64,000 nt of DNA from Uliginosibacterium gangwonense DSM 18521 (GCF_000373965.1 NZ_KB892857.1:253322-317321), one strand, 5' to 3'; numbered from the stretch's first letter, positions 9,348 to 20,616 are shown. Numbers and translations: made by a program. Notes: generated by a model not told the origin, from the letters alone.

Positions 9348-9955
9348 GATGTCTCCCGCAGCATGCGTTCTGCGGTATCCAGATCGGGGTAGCCATAGAG
9401 CTTCGCTGTCTGGTTCATCGTTTCTGTGGTGATATTCTTGCCCGCCTTGGCGTAGTCCAGAATCATATTCTGATAGGCCCTTAGGGTCTGTTCGGAATAG
9501 GTGCCCAATTCACCACGAAGGTAAGTCTCGAATGATGTTTCGTAGGGTGTGTCTTCCGCTGTATGGATCAGGCGGGCTTGGCTCGACATTTGCGGATGGC
9601 TCACCGCAAAGGCTTCCCGCCACATCAGTTGCTGGGTGATGACAGCTTCGATGGAGGCGAGCTGCCAGGGGCTTAATGCCGGCAGGGTATGAACGAATAT
9701 GGCATATTGGCTAGGCGCGGTGGATGCCATCATGCGGGCATACTTTTCCTGGATCAGATTCCGGCCAAGTTCTTTGGCATCGCGTAGGTCTGCGAGATAG
9801 CTTTCAGTCGTGGCGTCGTCCCAGCACAGGAATTGGCTTTTGCGCATGATCTGGAAGGTTTCAAAATCATCCTGGCAGTTTGCACGCCCGCCTTCGTTTT
9901 GCACCTTATCGAAAAAGCCCCATTCGAGCGCAATGATTTCATCAATACGGGTCAT
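9344..9955 (-). CDS. DUF4125 family protein
   Basis: A 203-aa soluble protein recognisable as DUF4125 by EWGFFDKVQNEGGRANCQDD near the N-terminus, the KYARMMASTAP segment and the C-terminal DTPYETSFETYLRGEL block. Function unknown. Its ATG overlaps the stop codon of the DUF4037 gene by 4 bp (ATGA), so the two are translationally coupled, and the TPR gene precedes them on the same strand. I recall the same three families occurring together in other bacteria, chiefly Firmicutes and Actinobacteria, which suggests a real functional unit. No catalytic motif is obvious in this member. Confidence 0.85.
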   Translation of the reverse strand: MTRIDEIIALEWGFFDKVQNEGGRANCQDDFETFQIMRKSQFLCWDDATTESYLADLRDAKELGRNLIQEKYARMMASTAPSQYAIFVHTLPALSPWQLASIEAVITQQLMWREAFAVSHPQMSSQARLIHTAEDTPYETSFETYLRGELGTYSEQTLRAYQNMILDYAKAGKNITTETMNQTAKLYGYPDLDTAERMLRETS

Positions 9956-10845
9956 GGTGTTACATCCTGTTTGTGGGCCAGGATCGCGTCCACGTGCGCC
10001 TCCAGGAACGCGTCCCCTGGTGTGGTGTAGCCCTGGGTGATCAACTCAATCAATACATCAGCACAGATATCTTCAATCATGTTCTGCACTGCTACGCAGG
10101 GGGTCTGTGCCAGCAAGCCGATTTTGGCATGCAGCCTGCCCAGCCGTGGTAAATCCCGCATACCGCGATGCAGCCATTTGTAGAAGGGGGCATAGCGGTT
10201 GTTGAGCGCATAGACAAACTGACAGGCGTAAGTGATGAATTCAGCCTGCGCCAGAAGTGCTGCCGTCATATCCCCTCTGCGCACCGCACGCGGCAGGTTG
10301 TACTGGCCGCTTTGCGCCATTTTGGCCGCCGCAGTCGCCAGCTTCAGGCGTTTGACCGAATCTGGGTAGTAGCTTTGCAGGGCGCTACGAATTTCTGTGA
10401 AAATGCCAAGCGGATCTTCAAAGACCTCGCCATTCACCGCTGTAGCAAGCAAGGGCTCGGGAATCTGCAGCCAATCGGCATCGCTGACGGGCAATTGCGG
10501 CGCGCCTAGGAATTGACTATAAAACCCGGAGATTGAGAACACCCCAACCCGCTTGCCACTACGCGCATTGCTGCTGCGGGCTGAAAAACCCGCGTATTCC
10601 TGGGGTAGTTTGTCGTAATCGGCCTGGAGGGCCTGCCCGATGGTGGCAAAATCCTGGTCGCTCAACCAGAGGCAGAAACCAGGGCCAAAGTCGTGATCAC
10701 GCGAATATTCGTCATCAAACCCCAAACACTCTGATCCTGGCCCAACCAGACCACAGGCGATCCGTTGACGATAGGCCCCGTAGGGTGTCAGCAGTTGTTC
10801 CTTGCTGGCAGCATAGTAGGCTCTGGCGAGTTCCAGCCCTTTCAT
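9952..10845 (-). CDS. DUF4037 protein with nucleotidyltransferase-like fold
   Basis: This 297-aa protein carries the N-terminal pattern GLVGPGSECLG followed by SRDHDF (G35, S38, D50, D52), which fits the G-S...D-x-D metal-binding signature of the DNA polymerase beta-like nucleotidyltransferase superfamily. The rest matches DUF4037 (NGEVFEDPLGIFTEIR; QYNLPRAVRRGD; YAPFYKWLHRGMRDLP). It might transfer a nucleotide to a small molecule, RNA or protein; no substrate can be assigned. It sits between a TPR protein (6 bp upstream) and a DUF4125 protein (4-bp overlap) in a tight minus-strand operon. The family call is firm; enzymatic activity is inference. Confidence 0.85.
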   Translation of the reverse strand: MKGLELARAYYAASKEQLLTPYGAYRQRIACGLVGPGSECLGFDDEYSRDHDFGPGFCLWLSDQDFATIGQALQADYDKLPQEYAGFSARSSNARSGKRVGVFSISGFYSQFLGAPQLPVSDADWLQIPEPLLATAVNGEVFEDPLGIFTEIRSALQSYYPDSVKRLKLATAAAKMAQSGQYNLPRAVRRGDMTAALLAQAEFITYACQFVYALNNRYAPFYKWLHRGMRDLPRLGRLHAKIGLLAQTPCVAVQNMIEDICADVLIELITQGYTTPGDAFLEAHVDAILAHKQDVTP

Positions 10846-10851
10846 GGCGTT

Positions 10852-11703
10852 TTACTGCAAAGCAGCCTGGATCTGGCGGGCTTCTTCTGCCAGCGCCTGG
10901 CTCTTGACCTGATCCACGTCTTCATACACCACGGCAAGGCTCCCCAGGGTGATAGCGTAGTAGAGATTTTTGCCATAGTGCGGCAGGAGTTCTGACAAAG
11001 CCCGCTCGTATCGGGTGATGGCTTCCTGCGTATTGCCTTCACGGTAGGCAATTTCGCCCAGCCCGGCCAAGGCTGCACCGTAATGGGAATTTAGGGGCGT
11101 ATGCGCTTCAAATAAGCCTGCTGCTTGCAGCAGATCGGCTTTGGCTTCGGGCAGGCGGGCGCATTTTATTTTTGACAATGCCATATTGGTGTAGGTCACC
11201 GCCACTTCTACATCGCTATCGGGCAGGCTTTTGATTAGGGGAAGCGCCTGTTCCAGGAACTGAATGGCCTTGGCATGGTCATCCAGTTCCTGATAGGCCA
11301 GACTCAGGTTGTTGTACAGGCTGGCCATCAAATAGACATCGGTCTGGCGCTGGGAATTGTAGATGCGGATGACTTCTTCATACAATTCGATGGCTTTGCC
11401 AATCTGCCCGTCTGCCCGATAGGCCGTGGCTACGTTCAGTAGGGTAGTAGCGTAGGGAATCGTGCCTTTGTAGCCCATCTCTTCCAGCAGGGCGACCGCC
11501 TTATTGGCGATGGTAATGGATTCCTGGAAGCGGCTCATGCCACGGTAATAGCCCATCAATTCGTTGAGCAACGTGAGGGCTGTTGCCTTGTCGTTCGCAG
11601 CCTGCGCTTTGTCGATGTTTTCAAGCAGGAAGGGCTCAATCCGGGTGTGTTCGTCCTGTTGGTAGTAGCGATCCAGTTGCTGGAGGATGGTCTGTACGTT
11701 CAT
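10852..11703 (-). CDS. Tetratricopeptide repeat (TPR) protein
   Basis: A 283-aa soluble all-helical protein with about five TPR units from residue 40 onward (for example YATTLLNVATAYRADGQIGKAIELYEEVI, then MASLYNNLSLAYQELDDHAKAIQFLEQAL). Each has the W/L-G-Y-A-F-A-P style spacing. TPRs bind peptides or protein partners; the neighbouring DUF4037 and DUF4125 proteins are the obvious candidates. It is the first gene of the three-gene unit, with AAAGGGGG just before its start. It lies directly downstream of the atp operon terminator but is separated from it, so it should have its own promoter, which I could not locate confidently. Confidence 0.85.
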   Translation of the reverse strand: MNVQTILQQLDRYYQQDEHTRIEPFLLENIDKAQAANDKATALTLLNELMGYYRGMSRFQESITIANKAVALLEEMGYKGTIPYATTLLNVATAYRADGQIGKAIELYEEVIRIYNSQRQTDVYLMASLYNNLSLAYQELDDHAKAIQFLEQALPLIKSLPDSDVEVAVTYTNMALSKIKCARLPEAKADLLQAAGLFEAHTPLNSHYGAALAGLGEIAYREGNTQEAITRYERALSELLPHYGKNLYYAITLGSLAVVYEDVDQVKSQALAEEARQIQAALQ

Positions 11704-11749
11704 GAGGCCCCCTTTTGATTTGTATGGGCATGATAACCGCTACCAAAGC

Positions 11750-11785
11750 AAAACAGGGTACCCGTAGGCACCCTGTTTTATTTTG
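11750..11785 (-). terminator. Intrinsic terminator at the end of the atp operon
   Basis: AAAACAGGGT and ACCCTGTTTT form a perfect 10-bp stem around a 10-nt loop. Read on the minus strand, the stem ends in TTTT and is followed by GCTTT, which suits termination after atpC (stop at 11815). It separates the atp operon from the TPR gene that starts at 11703. Confidence 0.75.
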
Positions 11786-11814
11786 ATCAACGCTGGACCT
11801 GATAGGTGCGCGTC

Positions 11815-12234
11815 TTAATGTCGCCGCAGGCGATCAATGGTATGCAGCTGGGCGATAGCTTCCGCCAGTTCGACCTGCATCTTCGCGTAGTCCATATCGG
11901 CCTTGCGATTGGCCAGCGCTTCTTCGGCATGACGCTTGGCTTCCAACGCCTTGGCTTCGTCCAGATCGCGGCCACGGATGGCGGTATCCGCCAGCACGGT
12001 CACGAGGTTGGGCTGAACTTCGAGCAGGCCACCGGCAACAAACACGATTTCTTCTTCGGCCTGATTCGGAACCTTGATCCGCACCATGCCCGGACGAATG
12101 CGCGTAAGGAGCGGGGTGTGGCCGGGCAGCACGCCCAGCTCACCAGATTCACCCGGCAGGGAGACGAGTTCGGCCAAGCCGGAGAAGATCTGCTCTTCTG
12201 CGCTGACGACATCGACTTGTACGGTCATTGCCAT
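11815..12234 (-). CDS. atpC: ATP synthase epsilon subunit
   Basis: This 139-aa protein is the epsilon subunit of the F1 sector, part of the rotor stalk and an inhibitor of ATP hydrolysis. It has the beta-sandwich domain ([46 protein letters not shown]) and the C-terminal helical hairpin. The ATG at 12234 is chosen because AAAAGGA on the minus strand lies 6-7 bp upstream and the length matches the family. It is the last gene of atpIBEFHAGDC, followed by an intrinsic terminator. Confidence 0.97.
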   Translation of the reverse strand: MAMTVQVDVVSAEEQIFSGLAELVSLPGESGELGVLPGHTPLLTRIRPGMVRIKVPNQAEEEIVFVAGGLLEVQPNLVTVLADTAIRGRDLDEAKALEAKRHAEEALANRKADMDYAKMQVELAEAIAQLHTIDRLRRH

Positions 12235-12318
12235 AGCAATTCCTTTTCTGATACGCAATCAGCATGACGTTTCGCGGGTGGCAGGTGCAAGCCCGTCACC
12301 CACGCATACGCCGGTGCT

Positions 12319-13761
<1,443 letters not shown>

Positions 13762-13767
13762 CTAAAA

Positions 13768-14637
13768 TTAAACCGCCGCGGCACCGCTGACGATCTCGGT
13801 AATTTCTGTCGTGATCGCAGCTTGACGAGTCTTGTTGTAGACCAGTTGCAATTCCTTGATGACGTTGCCGGCATTGTCGGATGCAGATTTCATGGCCACC
13901 ATCCGGGCACTCTGTTCGGAAGCCATATTCTCAGCCACCGCCTGGTACACCAGCGTTTCAACGTATCGCACCAACAAGTCGTCGATCACCTGCTGCGGGC
14001 CCGGCTCGTAGATATAGTCCCAGGCATGGCCTGGCGTCCCCAGCGCATCACCACTCAGCGGCAGGAGCTGTTCCAGCGTTGCCTCTTGCTTCATGGTGTT
14101 GACGAACTGGTTGAAGGCTATATAAACCGTGTCGACTTCGCCTGCCAGATAGGCATCGATCATGACTTTGACCGGGCCGATCAACTGCTCAAGGTGGGGC
14201 GTATCACCGAGCTGGACAGCGTGGGAAACAACCTTCCCGCCCATCCGGCTCATGAAGCCGAAACCTTTGTTGCCGATACAGGTGAAGACAGGATGGGCTA
14301 AGCCTTGGTCCTGCCAGCCACGCATGCGGTTGACCAGCACGCGCAACAGGTTGGTGTTCAAACCACCGCACAGGCCTTTGTCTGTGGAGATGAGGATGAC
14401 ACCGATCTTTTTCGGGTTATCCACCTTGGTCAGGAAAGGATGCCGGTAGTCGACCACATTGGCTCGCGCCAGGTGGGCAGCCAAGCGTTGCAGCTTTTCG
14501 GCATATGGGCGGCCCGCATGCATGCGCTCTTGAGCGCGACGCATCTTCGAGGCCGCCACCATTTCCATGGCCTTGGTGATCTTGCGAGTGTTCTGCACAC
14601 TCTTGATCTTGGTTCGGATTTCCTTACCGCCAGCCAT
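13768..14637 (-). CDS. atpG: ATP synthase gamma subunit
   Basis: A 289-aa central rotor shaft subunit of F1. It starts [32 protein letters not shown], the strongly conserved N-terminal coiled-coil helix, and ends with the matching C-terminal helix [31 protein letters not shown]. The length is normal. Minus strand, between atpA (18 bp upstream) and atpD. Confidence 0.98.
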   Translation of the reverse strand: MAGGKEIRTKIKSVQNTRKITKAMEMVAASKMRRAQERMHAGRPYAEKLQRLAAHLARANVVDYRHPFLTKVDNPKKIGVILISTDKGLCGGLNTNLLRVLVNRMRGWQDQGLAHPVFTCIGNKGFGFMSRMGGKVVSHAVQLGDTPHLEQLIGPVKVMIDAYLAGEVDTVYIAFNQFVNTMKQEATLEQLLPLSGDALGTPGHAWDYIYEPGPQQVIDDLLVRYVETLVYQAVAENMASEQSARMVAMKSASDNAGNVIKELQLVYNKTRQAAITTEITEIVSGAAAV

Positions 14638-14655
14638 GTTCAGCCCCTCCGCCGC

Positions 14656-16194
14656 TTAGGCCCAGGTCTTCTTGAACTCTTCGATGGCGGCAGCGAGTTG
14701 CTTCTCGCCTTCGGCATCGAGGTCCTTGGAAGATTCGATCTTGTCGAGCAGGGCGGCGTACTTGCTGCCAACGTATTGGTGCAGGGCGGCTTCGAATTCC
14801 AGCGCACGCTTAACTTCAACGTCGTCGAAGTAGCCCTTGTTGACGCAGAACAGCGTCACGGCCATCTTCGGCACGGACAGCGGTGCGTACTGAGCCTGCT
14901 TCATCAGCTCGGTCACCATACGGCCACGTTCCAACTGCTTGCGGGTAGCTTCGTCCAAGTCGGAGGCAAACTGCGCAAACGCAGCCAGCTCACGGTACTG
15001 GGCCAGGGCCAGACGCACACCGCCGCCGAGCTTCTTGATCACCTTGGTCTGTGCTGCACCACCGACGCGGGACACCGAGATACCGGCGTTGATCGCGGGG
15101 CGGATACCGGCGTTGAACAAGTCGGTTTCCAGGAAGATCTGGCCGTCGGTAATCGAGATCACGTTGGTCGGCACGAAGGCAGACACGTCACCGGCCTGGG
15201 TTTCAATCACCGGCAGCGCGGTCAGCGAACCGGTCTTGCCCTTGACTTCACCCTTGGTGAACTTCTCGACGTACTCTTCGTTGACGCGGGCAGCGCGCTC
15301 GAGCAGACGGGAGTGCAGGTAGAACACGTCACCCGGATAGGCTTCACGGCCCGGCGGACGGCGCAGCAGCAGGGAGATCTGACGATAGGCCCAGGCTTGC
15401 TTGGTCAAATCGTCATAGATCACCAGGGCGTCTTGGCCACGGTCACGGAAGTATTCGCCCATCGTGCAACCGGCATACGGTGCAATGAATTGCATTGCAG
15501 CGGATTCGGAGGCGGTGGCGGCCACGACGATGGTGTATTCCATGGCGCCGTGTTCGGTCAGCTTGCGTACCACGTTGGCAACCGTCGAAGCCTTTTGGCC
15601 GACTGCCACGTAGATACAGATCATGTTCTGACCCTTTTGGTTGATGATCGCATCAACCGCAACGGCAGTCTTACCGGTCTGACGGTCACCAATGATCAGC
15701 TCGCGCTGGCCACGGCCAATCGGCACCATGGAGTCGATGGACTTCAGACCCGTCTGCACCGGCTGCGAAACGGAACGACGGGCGATCACCCCCGGCGCCA
15801 CCTTTTCGATCTTGTCAGTCAGCTTGGCATTGATCGGGCCTTTGCCGTCAATGGGCTGGCCCAGGGAGTTGACCACGCGGCCCACCAGTTCAGGGCCAAC
15901 CGGCACTTCCAGAATGCGGCCAGTGGTCTTGACGGTGTCGCCTTCGGTGATGTGTTCGTATTCACCCAGCACCACCGCGCCCACGGAGTCACGCTCCAGG
16001 TTCAGCGCGAGGCCGAAGGTGTTGTCGGGGAATTCCAGCATTTCACCCTGCATGACGTCGGTCAGGCCGTGCACGCGGCAGATGCCGTCGGTCACCGAAA
16101 CAACGGTGCCTTCGTTACGCGCCGTCGCCGCCAGTTGCAGGTTCTGAATGCGACTCTTGATGAGATCGCTGATTTCAGAGGGATTCAGTTGCAT
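14656..16194 (-). CDS. atpA: ATP synthase alpha subunit
   Basis: A 512-aa non-catalytic nucleotide-binding subunit of F1 that forms the hexamer with beta. It has the P-loop GDRQTGKTA, the signature [19 protein letters not shown] including the catalytic-site arginine, and the canonical N-terminus [16 protein letters not shown] that binds delta. Full length, between atpH and atpG. Confidence 0.98.
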   Translation of the reverse strand: MQLNPSEISDLIKSRIQNLQLAATARNEGTVVSVTDGICRVHGLTDVMQGEMLEFPDNTFGLALNLERDSVGAVVLGEYEHITEGDTVKTTGRILEVPVGPELVGRVVNSLGQPIDGKGPINAKLTDKIEKVAPGVIARRSVSQPVQTGLKSIDSMVPIGRGQRELIIGDRQTGKTAVAVDAIINQKGQNMICIYVAVGQKASTVANVVRKLTEHGAMEYTIVVAATASESAAMQFIAPYAGCTMGEYFRDRGQDALVIYDDLTKQAWAYRQISLLLRRPPGREAYPGDVFYLHSRLLERAARVNEEYVEKFTKGEVKGKTGSLTALPVIETQAGDVSAFVPTNVISITDGQIFLETDLFNAGIRPAINAGISVSRVGGAAQTKVIKKLGGGVRLALAQYRELAAFAQFASDLDEATRKQLERGRMVTELMKQAQYAPLSVPKMAVTLFCVNKGYFDDVEVKRALEFEAALHQYVGSKYAALLDKIESSKDLDAEGEKQLAAAIEEFKKTWA

Positions 16195-16205
16195 ATTGGA
16201 TGCTC

Positions 16206-16739
16206 CTAGTTCTTCAGGGCAGCGGCCATCGTGGCAAGCTTGCCACGCACCGAGGCGTCAATCACTTCGTCGCCGACAGCAACACGAATGCCACCGATCA
16301 ACTCGGGGTCGATCTGCACAGTGACACGCAGGCGGCCAAACCGGGCTTCGAGATCTGCGGTCAGTTGCTTTTGCAGGCTCTCTTCAATGGCAAAGGCAGA
16401 GGTCACCAATGCGTCCTTGACTCCCTCGGTCTCGTTTTTACGCAAGACGAAAAGGGAGTGGATCTCTGGCAAGAGTGCTGCACGGCCATTTTCAACCAAG
16501 AGCTGGACAAAGCCTTGTTGTTCGGCACTCAAAGGAATGCCGGCAGACTCGATGAGCAGCTTGGCGATCTGGTCATTTTGCAGGCGTGGATTTTCCATGC
16601 AGTCACGCACAGAATCATCCGCAGCCACAAGTGCGAGACGCGACAGTACCTCAGCCCACGCCGTCAGGCTTGCGCCCTCTTGCGCGAGCGCAAAGACGGC
16701 CTCGGCATAGGGGCGCGCAAGGGTGAGATTCTCGGCCAT
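16206..16739 (-). CDS. atpH: ATP synthase delta subunit
   Basis: A 177-aa peripheral stalk subunit linking the F1 alpha subunits to subunit b. It has the helical N-terminal domain ([15 protein letters not shown], typical start) and the C-terminal signature region [28 protein letters not shown]. It overlaps nothing and lies 3 bp downstream of atpF. Confidence 0.97.
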   Translation of the reverse strand: MAENLTLARPYAEAVFALAQEGASLTAWAEVLSRLALVAADDSVRDCMENPRLQNDQIAKLLIESAGIPLSAEQQGFVQLLVENGRAALLPEIHSLFVLRKNETEGVKDALVTSAFAIEESLQKQLTADLEARFGRLRVTVQIDPELIGGIRVAVGDEVIDASVRGKLATMAAALKN

Positions 16740-16742
16740 GGC

Positions 16743-17216
16743 TTACTTGAGTTCCTGTTTCAGGTTGGCCAGCAAATCGGCATGGACTTGGGCATTGATC
16801 TCACGACGCAGGATGCGTTCGGCACCAGCAACCGCCAGTGCAGCCACCTGGTCCCGCAGCGCCTCTTTGGCGTGCTGGGCAGCAGAACCGGCTTCCTGTT
16901 CGGCAGCTTCACGTGCCAGCGCCACGATACGGACGGCTTCAGCACGGGCTTCGTCGATGATCTGGGCAGACTGCCGATCGGCACCGCTGCGCAGTTCTGC
17001 AGCCGATTCACGCGCTTGGCGCAGCAACTCGGTTGCCTTCTTCTCAGCCAGTGCCTGATCAGTCTTCGCCTTGTCTGCTGCCGCAAGCCCGTCGGAAATC
17101 TTGGTCGCGCGCTCGTCAAGTGCCTTCACAATCGGTGGCCACACGAATTTCATCGTGAAGACGACCAGTGCGAAGAACACAACGAGCTGGGCTATGAGCG
17201 TTGCATTCAGATTCAC
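16743..17216 (-). CDS. atpF: ATP synthase subunit b
   Basis: A 157-aa stator subunit. One N-terminal membrane helix ([23 protein letters not shown]) is followed by a long, alanine- and charge-rich coiled coil (about residues 30-150) that dimerises and reaches F1. The length and the start [11 protein letters not shown] are normal for betaproteobacteria. Lies between atpE and atpH. Confidence 0.97.
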   Translation of the reverse strand: MNLNATLIAQLVVFFALVVFTMKFVWPPIVKALDERATKISDGLAAADKAKTDQALAEKKATELLRQARESAAELRSGADRQSAQIIDEARAEAVRIVALAREAAEQEAGSAAQHAKEALRDQVAALAVAGAERILRREINAQVHADLLANLKQELK

Positions 17217-17264
17217 GGCAATTACCTTTCTTGATGATGGGATGCGTTGTCGCTCAAGAAAGAC

Positions 17265-17545
<281 letters not shown>

Positions 17546-17603
17546 GCAAACCTGCTGGGTTGGATAAAACGGGTACAGCAAAAACCAGACAAACCCTATG
17601 CGC

Positions 17604-18503
17604 TTAGTGCCCTTCGTGCGCCTGCCCCACATACACCAGGGTCAGCATCATGAAGATGAAGGCCTGCAGCACAACCACCAGGATGTGGAACACGGCCCAG
17701 GCAAAGCCTGCAACAAAATGCCCGGCAAACAGCAGGATGCTGGAGACATTCCAGCCGGTCCAGGCAGCGCCCATCAGGGCGATCAGCATGAAAATCAGTT
17801 CGCCGGCGAACATGTTGCCGAACAACCGCATGCCATGCGAGAGGGTTTTGGAGACGAACTCGATGATCTGCATGGCGAAGTTGATGACGCCCAACACCAG
17901 GGCAAATACGGGGTTCTTGCTGGTGCCAAACGGTGCGCTCACCAGTTCATGCGCCCAGCCACCAATGCCCTTGATCTTGATGTTGTAGTACAGGCAGATC
18001 AACAGCACCGTGATCGACATACCCAGAGCGGCATTGATGTCGGCAGTGGGCACCACGCGCATGAAGGCTTGGTGGGCATCGTGCCCCATGCCACCATAGA
18101 CGCCGCGCCACAGATCGGGCAGCACGTCGAGCGGCAGGAAGTCCATGGCGTTCATGAGGAACACCCAGACAAAGACCGTCAGCGCCAGCGGGGCGACAAA
18201 CTTGCGGGATTCTGCGCTGTGGATCAGCCCCTTGGCCTGATCGGCCACCAGTTCGACCAGCAGCTCGACTGCGGCCTGGAAACGCCCCGGCACCCCGGAG
18301 GTGGCACGCCGCGCAGCCAGCCACAAAACCAGACAGGTCAGCACGCCAAGTGCGGTGGAGTAGAACAGGGTGTCGTAGTTCAGGACAGACCAGTCAATGA
18401 GGGCTTGCTGCTTGGCACCCGTGCCATTGAAAAAGGTCAGGTGGTGGCTAATGTATTCGCCCGCTGTCACACCTTGTTGCGCGGTTTCGTGTTCTGCTGA
18501 CAT
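17604..18503 (-). CDS. atpB: ATP synthase subunit a
   Basis: A 299-aa polytopic membrane subunit that provides the proton half-channels next to the c ring. The essential arginine is in the segment SHGMRLFGNMFAGELIF, and a typical proteobacterial N-terminus (TAGEYISHHLTFFN) is present. The length is slightly above the family usual because of the N-terminal extension. It is directly downstream of atpI (1 bp). Confidence 0.97.
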   Translation of the reverse strand: MSAEHETAQQGVTAGEYISHHLTFFNGTGAKQQALIDWSVLNYDTLFYSTALGVLTCLVLWLAARRATSGVPGRFQAAVELLVELVADQAKGLIHSAESRKFVAPLALTVFVWVFLMNAMDFLPLDVLPDLWRGVYGGMGHDAHQAFMRVVPTADINAALGMSITVLLICLYYNIKIKGIGGWAHELVSAPFGTSKNPVFALVLGVINFAMQIIEFVSKTLSHGMRLFGNMFAGELIFMLIALMGAAWTGWNVSSILLFAGHFVAGFAWAVFHILVVVLQAFIFMMLTLVYVGQAHEGH

Positions 18504-18504
18504 C

Positions 18505-18870
18505 TCAGGGTTTCACCAAAAAAGCCAAAAAATTCGCTTGCAGCGTGATGATCAACCCCATCACCACTGCCCCCCATAGCACGCCGGGATATACCCAGGC
18601 GATTCCCACCAGGACGAGTACCACCAAGAGTATCTTGATGAACTCACCCAGCAGAAGCGTGATCCCATATACCGCATTCATCTGCCTTGCCAGGGCTTGC
18701 AGCCCCCAGGCAAACAATGCGCTGGGCAGCACATAGGCCAAACCGGCCAGACCGGCAGAGATTGCGCCTGCCAAACCATACATTGCAGCGCCGCACGCAA
18801 CCCCCAGTGATGCACACAAAAGCTGCAATACAACGGCTTTATACATCTGGCCAATACGCACAGGCACCAC
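18505..18870 (-). CDS. atpI: ATP synthase accessory protein I
   Basis: A 121-aa membrane protein with four hydrophobic segments and the AtpI-type motif GITLLLGEFIKILLVVLVLV. AtpI helps assemble the c ring and may take part in Mg2+ handling. The likely start is GTG at 18870 or 18867, behind GAGGGA; an ATG at 18846 (MYKAVV) has a poorer ribosome-binding site. It is the first gene of the atp operon. Confidence 0.88.
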   Translation of the reverse strand: MVPVRIGQMYKAVVLQLLCASLGVACGAAMYGLAGAISAGLAGLAYVLPSALFAWGLQALARQMNAVYGITLLLGEFIKILLVVLVLVGIAWVYPGVLWGAVVMGLIITLQANFLAFLVKP

Positions 18871-18891
18871 GGCTCCCTCAATAACCGCCCA

Positions 18892-18920
18892 ATGGTAGGA
18901 GCGGTTTTAGATCAAGTCAA
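18892..18920 (-). promoter_or_regulatory. Sigma-70 promoter of the atp operon
   Basis: Read on the minus strand: TTGACT at 18915-18920, a 17-bp spacer, then TACCAT at 18892-18897. That is 5/6 to the -35 and 4/6 to the -10 consensus at ideal spacing. It would start transcription about 15 nt before the atpI GTG. Confidence 0.75.
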
Positions 18921-19229
18921 TCGTTGCTGCAACGCACCAAACCAGCCCCAAACATGTCGCACCAAAGCGAGGCAAGACTGGCACAGGCTTGGTGCGCAAT
19001 TCACACGCGCGTAGCATAGAAGATTTTTCTATAATTTGATGCTTCGCAAAAGCATAACGATCTCACATTTAAGGAAAATCAAGCAACCAAGGGAAAACAC
19101 CTACTCTCAACCTGGACTTTATCTTTGGTTTATGCACAAAGGGCTGTTCATGCCATTTGTAACGTTACGCCTTGTTACAAAGCATGAAGGGGCTTTTGCC
19201 CCTTCGTATTTATATTTCCTTAAGCTTGT
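18921..19229. other. Intergenic region between atp operon and pectinesterase; possible small RNA
   Basis: No convincing protein gene lies here. A TATAAT box is at 19030-19035 (plus strand, without a good -35), a small hairpin TGCTT/AAGCA follows, and the region ends in the terminator-like hairpin at 19186-19205. The plus-strand segment from about 19042 to 19212 could be a short transcript of about 170 nt; this rests only on the -10 box and the hairpin. An 88-codon reading through the hairpin looks random. Confidence 0.3.
19186..19214. terminator. Terminator-like hairpin downstream of the pectinesterase gene
   Basis: GAAGGGGC, loop TTTT, GCCCCTTC is a perfect 8-bp GC-rich stem 25 bp past the minus-strand pectinesterase stop codon. 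On the plus strand it is followed by the T-rich GTATTTATATTTCC, so it could terminate in either direction, better on the plus strand. Confidence 0.6.
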
Positions 19230-20486
19230 TCAGTCGCGGGGCTTGGCTGCCCCTGGGCCGATGTTACGGTATTCAGCCAGATATTGCTCAGGCGGGTTGT
19301 GAGGGTCCGCCCCAGGTGCGTAGTAATTCGAGGAGTCGTAGAGCACCAGCGTCTTGCTGCTGCACGCCTCGCCTTGTGCACTACAGGCCGGGCTGGTACG
19401 CGTCCCCCACGGTGCCCAGGGAGCCTCACGCTGGATATGGCCCCCCAGTTCAGAGTCCCGCACAATCATCTTGCCAACATTGGTGGGGATATTCCCTTCA
19501 AACCATTGGCGCAACAGGAATACGCTCTGCGCGGGCGTCTTGGCGTCTGCGGTAAAACGGCTGTGCTGGAAGAGGAAACCATAGGGATTTTCCAGGTAGG
19601 TGCTGGGCGCGCCGATAAACGACTCCTTCGCGCTACGCCCACCGAGGAAGCGTACTTCGCAGCCTTCAAACACCGCCGTGGCGCGGCCGAAGATGAAATC
19701 CACATCGCCTTCCACATAGCTGTTCTTGAAGTACACCCGCTGCACGACATCCGGGGCTGCCGTCTTGGGGTACAGGGTGTCCTGATGCCCAAGGAAACGC
19801 ACATTCTCAAAGATCAGGCGGTCTGCCATGGTCATCAGGGCCACAGCGGACTGGTTGCCACTGAGATAGGTGCCCGGCACGTAGTCATTCCCGATACTCA
19901 GGTTCTTGGCCTGGAAATCGTCGGAATACACTGCAAAGCTCGCGCTCCCGCTGGTGCCAAAACTCAGGTTGCCCTTGGCACTGCCCATATTCGGATTGCA
20001 GGAGTTGGCACTCTGGTCGCCCGCCTTGGGTGTGGGGTTGGCATTGTTGAATACAATCAGGGTCTTGGAGGCATCGGCCTCTGTGCTGTAGAGCGTGATG
20101 GGGGGCGCACCCTTGGTGCACACCAGCTCACGATAGGTACCAGGTTTGACCTCAATGTAGTAACGCGGCTTGGCTACGCCCGCCTTGGTAGCGGCATCAA
20201 TGGCGGCCTGCACGCTGCGGTAGCCGCTACTACCATCCGGGCTCACCACGTAATCTGCCTTGAAGCTCGCTACATCGCCAATGGGCGCCTTTTCCGGGTT
20301 CCAGTTGTCCGTCACCAGATTCTTGATGCTGCCCGCCTTGGCGAAATACGTCGCCATGGTGAAGTTCTCGGCTTGGGCCGCCGTCAGTTGTGGCCGACTC
20401 GGTGTCGAGGCAACCGGGGGGTTGCTGCTACATGCCGCCAACACCAGGGCCAGCCCGGCGGTAGTCAGAGTAATTCTTTTTTTCAT
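19230..20486 (-). CDS. Pectinesterase-family (CE8) lipoprotein, YbhC-like
   Basis: A 418-aa lipoprotein: signal peptide with lipobox LAAC (C19), then a right-handed beta-helix of the carbohydrate esterase 8 family. Motifs include SGNQSAVALMT, FLGHQDTLY with the first catalytic aspartate, YVEGDVDFIFG with the nucleophile aspartate, and LLRQWFEGN. It would demethylate pectin or, as reported for E. coli YbhC, act on another ester; it is probably anchored in the outer membrane. The ATG at 20486 follows GGAAGGAG. It is a single gene, convergent with nothing, and the only plant-polymer enzyme in the window besides the galactosidases. Confidence 0.9.
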   Translation of the reverse strand: MKKRITLTTAGLALVLAACSSNPPVASTPSRPQLTAAQAENFTMATYFAKAGSIKNLVTDNWNPEKAPIGDVASFKADYVVSPDGSSGYRSVQAAIDAATKAGVAKPRYYIEVKPGTYRELVCTKGAPPITLYSTEADASKTLIVFNNANPTPKAGDQSANSCNPNMGSAKGNLSFGTSGSASFAVYSDDFQAKNLSIGNDYVPGTYLSGNQSAVALMTMADRLIFENVRFLGHQDTLYPKTAAPDVVQRVYFKNSYVEGDVDFIFGRATAVFEGCEVRFLGGRSAKESFIGAPSTYLENPYGFLFQHSRFTADAKTPAQSVFLLRQWFEGNIPTNVGKMIVRDSELGGHIQREAPWAPWGTRTSPACSAQGEACSSKTLVLYDSSNYYAPGADPHNPPEQYLAEYRNIGPGAAKPRD

Positions 20487-20597
20487 GCGTCTGTCTCCTT
20501 CCTTTGTGGCATGCCAATGCACGCTTGGGGGAAGATTCTACGCCAGCAGACCAAAATTGGTCAGACCACATTTTGTGCTTGACTCAGCTTTGCAACA

Positions 20598-20616
20598 TAT
20601 CGATAATCATCGACAT
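20598..20616. promoter_or_regulatory. Putative ArsR operator overlapping its own start codon
   Basis: ATATCGAT-aatc-ATCGACAT is an imperfect inverted repeat immediately before and touching the ArsR start codon at 20615. Its right half recurs twice upstream of the next gene (ATATCGACAT at 20961 and 20979). Placement suggests autoregulation. Confidence 0.5.

Noticed and set aside
19284..20582. 432-codon plus-strand open reading opposite the pectinesterase gene
   Set aside because: Antisense shadow of a gene with a lipobox and all CE8 motifs.
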